Notes under the pieces: model-generated | Seen by the model: only the letters and a program-made list of their open reading frames with translations | What the model was told of the DNA's origin: nothing | Database searches by the model: none | Shown: positions 5,822 through 7,986 of the stretch, piece after piece | Layout of the letters: the number at the start of each line of letters is the position of its first letter | Position numbering within the stretch: the stretch's first letter is position 1 | Assembly (NCBI GenBank): GCA_007131525.1 | Contig: SLQK01000237.1 | Coordinates: 1 to 7,986, forward strand | DNA from: Nitriliruptoraceae bacterium | GTDB taxonomy: Bacteria; Actinomycetota; Nitriliruptoria; Nitriliruptorales; Nitriliruptoraceae | Length of the DNA: 7,986 nt | Direction of reading: 5' to 3' | Translations under genes and position numbers: made by a program

Positions 5822-6661
5822 GTGTCCGTTCACACGTCCGTGGACGGGGCCGGCGCACGTCCTGGCCGCCCCGTCTCCATCCACGACCTCGCCGCCGCCA
5901 AGGCCCGTCGCGAGCGGTTCGTCATGGTCACCGCCTACGACGCGGGCAGCGCTGCGCTGCTCGACGAGCTCGGTGTGCCCGTGCTGCTGGTCGGTGACAG
6001 CCTCGGCATGGTCGTGCTGGGCTACGACTCGACCGTCCCGGTCACCCTCGATGAGATGCTGCACCACACCCGGGCGGTGTCCCGGGGAGCGCGACACGCG
6101 CTGGTGGTCGGTGACCTGCCCTTCGGCACCTACCAGGACGGGCCGTCCCAGGCGCTCAGCTCCGCGGTGCGGATGCTGAAGGAGGGCGGTGCCGCGGCGG
6201 TGAAGCTCGAGGGTGGTGGGCCGATCGTGGCGACGACCGCCCACCTGGTCCGCGCCGGGATCCCGGTGATGGGCCACGTCGGCCTCACCCCCCAGTCGGT
6301 GCACCAGTTCGGCGGGTTCAAGGTGCAGGGCAGGGACGAGGAGGCCGCCGACCGCATCGTGGAGGACGCGGTGGCGCTGGCCGAGGCGGGCGCCTTCGCG
6401 GTCGTGCTGGAGGCGGTGCCGGCGGCGGTCGGCCGTCGGGTGACCGAGGCGATCAGCGTGCCCACGATCGGGATCGGCGCGGGTCCCGACACCGACGCGC
6501 AGGTGCTCGTCTGGCACGACCTCCTCGGGCTCACCTCGGGACGGCTGCCGCGGTTCGTCAAGGCCTACGCCGACCTCCGGGCGGAGATCAGCGGGGCCAT
6601 CAAGTCCTTCCAGAGCGAGGTGGCCGACGGGGAGTACCCGGGGCCGGAGCACACCTACTGA
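5822..6661 (+). CDS. panB: 3-methyl-2-oxobutanoate hydroxymethyltransferase (ketopantoate synthase)
   Basis: First committed step of pantothenate (vitamin B5) and CoA synthesis: transfer of a hydroxymethyl group from 5,10-methylene-tetrahydrofolate to 2-oxoisovalerate. Cytosolic (beta/alpha)8-barrel enzyme of 279 residues, a normal family length. Visible hallmarks are VTAYDAGSA (36-44), VGDSLG (57-62, D59 as metal ligand), GDLPFGTY (97-104, D98 as second metal ligand), VKLEGG (127-132, K128), HVGLTPQ and FGGFKVQGR (152-171), VVLEAVP (194-200, E197 matching catalytic E181 of E. coli PanB) and TIGIGAG. The start is GTG 5822 with AGGAAGG at 5807-5813, eight nt upstream; the conserved core begins near residue 18, so the short N-terminal extension is variable sequence. 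No panC or panD gene adjoins it here. It converges on the BtuF-like gene with 13 bp between the stops. Confidence 0.97.
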   Translation: MSVHTSVDGAGARPGRPVSIHDLAAAKARRERFVMVTAYDAGSAALLDELGVPVLLVGDSLGMVVLGYDSTVPVTLDEMLHHTRAVSRGARHALVVGDLPFGTYQDGPSQALSSAVRMLKEGGAAAVKLEGGGPIVATTAHLVRAGIPVMGHVGLTPQSVHQFGGFKVQGRDEEAADRIVEDAVALAEAGAFAVVLEAVPAAVGRRVTEAISVPTIGIGAGPDTDAQVLVWHDLLGLTSGRLPRFVKAYADLRAEISGAIKSFQSEVADGEYPGPEHTY

Positions 6662-6663
6662 CC

Positions 6664-6691
6664 GTCGGCCCCGTTCACCGGAGCAGCCGAC
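6664..6691. terminator. Hairpin at the panB / BtuF-like convergent junction
   Basis: GTCGGC (6664-6669) pairs with GCCGAC (6686-6691). An inner CCG/CGG stem (6671-6673 with 6679-6681) has the loop TTCAC. The structure starts three nt after the panB stop and covers the last bases of the convergent BtuF-like gene. No T-tract follows on either strand, so it is at best a non-classical bidirectional terminator. Confidence 0.3.
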
Positions 6692-7487
6692 CCAGCCGGG
6701 TGATCGCCCCCGGGGTCCGCGGCCCCCACCACCACAGGTCCATGCCATCGACCAGGACCGCGGGCAGCCCCGCTTCGTCGAGCTCCTCCGCATCCGTCGG
6801 ACCGAAGGCGTAGGGCTCGTCGGGCAGCAGCACCACGTCGGGCTGCAGCGCCCGGAGCTCCGCGAAGCTGCCGCGCGGGTAGCGCCCCGTGGGGTCGGTG
6901 GGCAGGACCTCGGCACCGACCCGCTCCAGCAGCGACGCCGCGTAGGTGGCACGACCGAGCAGCCACCACCCCTCCTCCTCACCACCCGCCTCCGGGTCGT
7001 CACGCCAGACCGCGCAGGCGACCCGCCGGCGCCGGCCCGGTTGCTCGCAGGTCGCCAGGGCCTGCTCGATGGCAGCCACCAGCCGGGACGCAGCGTCGTC
7101 GACCCCGAGCGCGCCGGCCAGCCGGTGCAGGCTGCCGGGGAGGTCGGCCAGGGTGCGCACGCGGGTCACGTGCACCGCGAGCCCCGCCGTCCGCAGCCGC
7201 TCGACGTCCAGTTGCCGGTTCTCCTCCTCGTTGGCGATCACGAGATCGGGTGCGAGCGCGACGATGGCCGCGTGGTCCGGGTTCTTCGTCCCGCGGACCC
7301 GGTGGGCGTGCGGGAACCCGTCCGGCGGGGCCACGCACCACTGCGTGACGCCGACCACGCGGTCAGCGAGCCCCCAGCTCCACAGCAGCTCGGAGAGGTT
7401 GGGGACCAGGGAGACGATCCGCTGGACCTCACCGGCGATCAGGACCTCCTCGCCGAGGTCGTCCCGCCGCGGCGCGATGGCGGTCAC
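6675..7487 (-). CDS. BtuF-like cobalamin-binding protein, no signal peptide
   Basis: A 270-residue helical-backbone metal-receptor protein (periplasmic-binding-protein fold of the BtuF/FhuD type). Evidence: RIVSLVPNLSELLWSWGLADRVVG... at 23-46 (typical first beta-alpha unit), TQWC (48-51), LAPDLVIANEEEN (78-90), LQPDVVLLPDEPY (214-226) and VDGMDLWWWGPR (246-257). Related proteins deliver vitamin B12 or iron chelates to ABC importers. The start is GTG 7485-7487, which overlaps the adenosyltransferase TGA as GTGA (4 bp), with GAGGT three nt upstream. A longer in-frame ORF to 7640 exists but is only the shadow of the upstream gene. Neither start gives a hydrophobic leader or lipobox, so the protein looks cytosolic; this is unusual for a transporter component. 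Tight coupling to a cobalamin adenosyltransferase supports a B12 ligand. No btuC or btuD permease genes are visible. An iron-chelate ligand is the alternative. Confidence 0.82.
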   Translation of the reverse strand: MTAIAPRRDDLGEEVLIAGEVQRIVSLVPNLSELLWSWGLADRVVGVTQWCVAPPDGFPHAHRVRGTKNPDHAAIVALAPDLVIANEEENRQLDVERLRTAGLAVHVTRVRTLADLPGSLHRLAGALGVDDAASRLVAAIEQALATCEQPGRRRRVACAVWRDDPEAGGEEEGWWLLGRATYAASLLERVGAEVLPTDPTGRYPRGSFAELRALQPDVVLLPDEPYAFGPTDAEELDEAGLPAVLVDGMDLWWWGPRTPGAITRLGRLLR

Positions 7488-7986
7488 GGCACCTCGCGGG
7501 AGGGCAGGTGGGTCCCCTCGACCTCCCGGGCCAGGACGTAGAGGTAGTCGGCGCACCGGTTCAGGTAGCGCACCGGCGCGTCGTCGGGCAGCAGGCCGGC
7601 GCGGTCCATCGCCACCGTGTGCCGCTCGGCCCGACGGCACACGGTGCGGGCCAGATCCAGCGCCGCCGCCGGCCGGTTGCCGCCGGGGACGACGAAGTGC
7701 TGCGGCAGCGGGTGCCGGGCCACGCAGGCGTCGATGCGCGCGTCGAGCGCATCGACCATCGCGGCGTCGACGCGGGAGACCCCCACCTCGAGCCGGTCCC
7801 AGTGGTCGGCCCGGGTCGCCAGCTGGGCTCCGACGACGAACAGCTCCCGTTGGACGGTGAGGACCGCGTCGTGGAGGTCGCCCTCGAGCTCGGCCCGCGC
7901 CAGACCGAGCGCGCTGCAGGTCTCGTCCACGGTGCCGTAGGCGGTGGTGCGGACGTCGTGCTTGTCCACCCTCCCGCCGTAGAGCA
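7484..7986 (-). CDS. pduO: PduO-type cob(I)alamin adenosyltransferase, N-terminus beyond window edge
   Basis: Transfers the 5'-deoxyadenosyl group of ATP to cob(I)alamin to make adenosylcobalamin, the cofactor of B12-dependent mutases and ribonucleotide reductases. 166 residues are visible and the gene runs off the right edge. The first ones, LYGGRVDKHD, belong to the conserved N-terminal ATP-binding segment of the family, so only about 10-20 residues should be missing. The internal GTG at 7969 is not the true start. Other signatures are AYGTVDETCSALGLARAEL, HFVVPGGNRPAAALDLARTV followed by CRRAERHTV (the Arg-rich ATP/cobalamin site), and YLNRCADYLYVLARE near the C-terminus. It is all-helical, trimeric in known members, and cytosolic. 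The TGA stop overlaps the GTG of the BtuF-like gene by 4 bp, so the two are translated together. The CobA/CobO-type transferase is an unrelated family and is excluded by these motifs. Confidence 0.95.
   Translation of the reverse strand, partial: LYGGRVDKHDVRTTAYGTVDETCSALGLARAELEGDLHDAVLTVQRELFVVGAQLATRADHWDRLEVGVSRVDAAMVDALDARIDACVARHPLPQHFVVPGGNRPAAALDLARTVCRRAERHTVAMDRAGLLPDDAPVRYLNRCADYLYVLAREVEGTHLPSREVP

Noticed and set aside
5669..7003. 444-residue minus-strand frame opposite panB
   Set aside because: The plus strand encodes a full-length PanB with all catalytic residues. The minus-strand frame has no family features and also overlaps the BtuF-like gene out of frame.
7488..7640. 51-residue N-terminal extension of the BtuF-like protein
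   Set aside because: This stretch is the shadow of the adenosyltransferase coding region, is Arg/Pro/Gly-rich, and contains no signal peptide. The GTGA overlap at 7484-7487 gives a much better start.

Overview
The window is very GC-rich DNA (well above 65% by eye) with dense coding, strong G/C bias at third codon positions, and GTG as the start codon of most genes. This points to a high-GC actinobacterial chromosome. The lineage cannot be fixed from this sequence alone. I see no rRNA, tRNA, CRISPR array, insertion sequence, integrase or phage gene. The gene content is housekeeping and looks like ordinary core chromosome.

Layout, left to right. (1) 1-1301, minus strand: an ammonium transporter (Amt) with a signal peptide, cut at its C-terminal tail by the left edge. 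(2) 1302-1478: a 177-bp divergent intergenic region with four 5-bp elements spaced exactly 11 bp apart, resembling a GlnR-type nitrogen operator. (3) 1479-3188, plus strand: complete glutamine-hydrolysing NAD+ synthetase (nadE). (4) 5638-3196, minus strand: a likely three-gene operon of a small stress-type membrane protein, a MarR-family regulator and an MFS exporter. (5) 5639-5821: a second divergent intergenic region, rich in short palindromes. (6) 5822-6661, plus strand: complete panB (ketopantoate hydroxymethyltransferase, CoA pathway). (7) 7986-6675, minus strand: a translationally coupled pair, a PduO-type cobalamin adenosyltransferase (5' end cut by the right edge) followed by a BtuF-like cobalamin-binding protein with no visible signal peptide.

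How the genes may work together: Amt brings in ammonium, and NadE uses glutamine as its nitrogen donor. A nitrogen-responsive operator between them would make physiological sense, but that link is inferred. The MarR/MFS pair is a standard repressor-plus-efflux arrangement. PanB supplies pantothenate for CoA. The adenosyltransferase and B12-binding protein form a cobalamin module. Both convergent junctions (nadE/MFS and panB/BtuF-like) have stop codons only 7 and 13 bp apart, with a compact hairpin spanning them.

No clearly novel multi-gene system was found. The best leads are the 11-bp periodic operator upstream of amt, the signal-less BtuF-like protein coupled to the adenosyltransferase, and the palindrome cluster upstream of panB.
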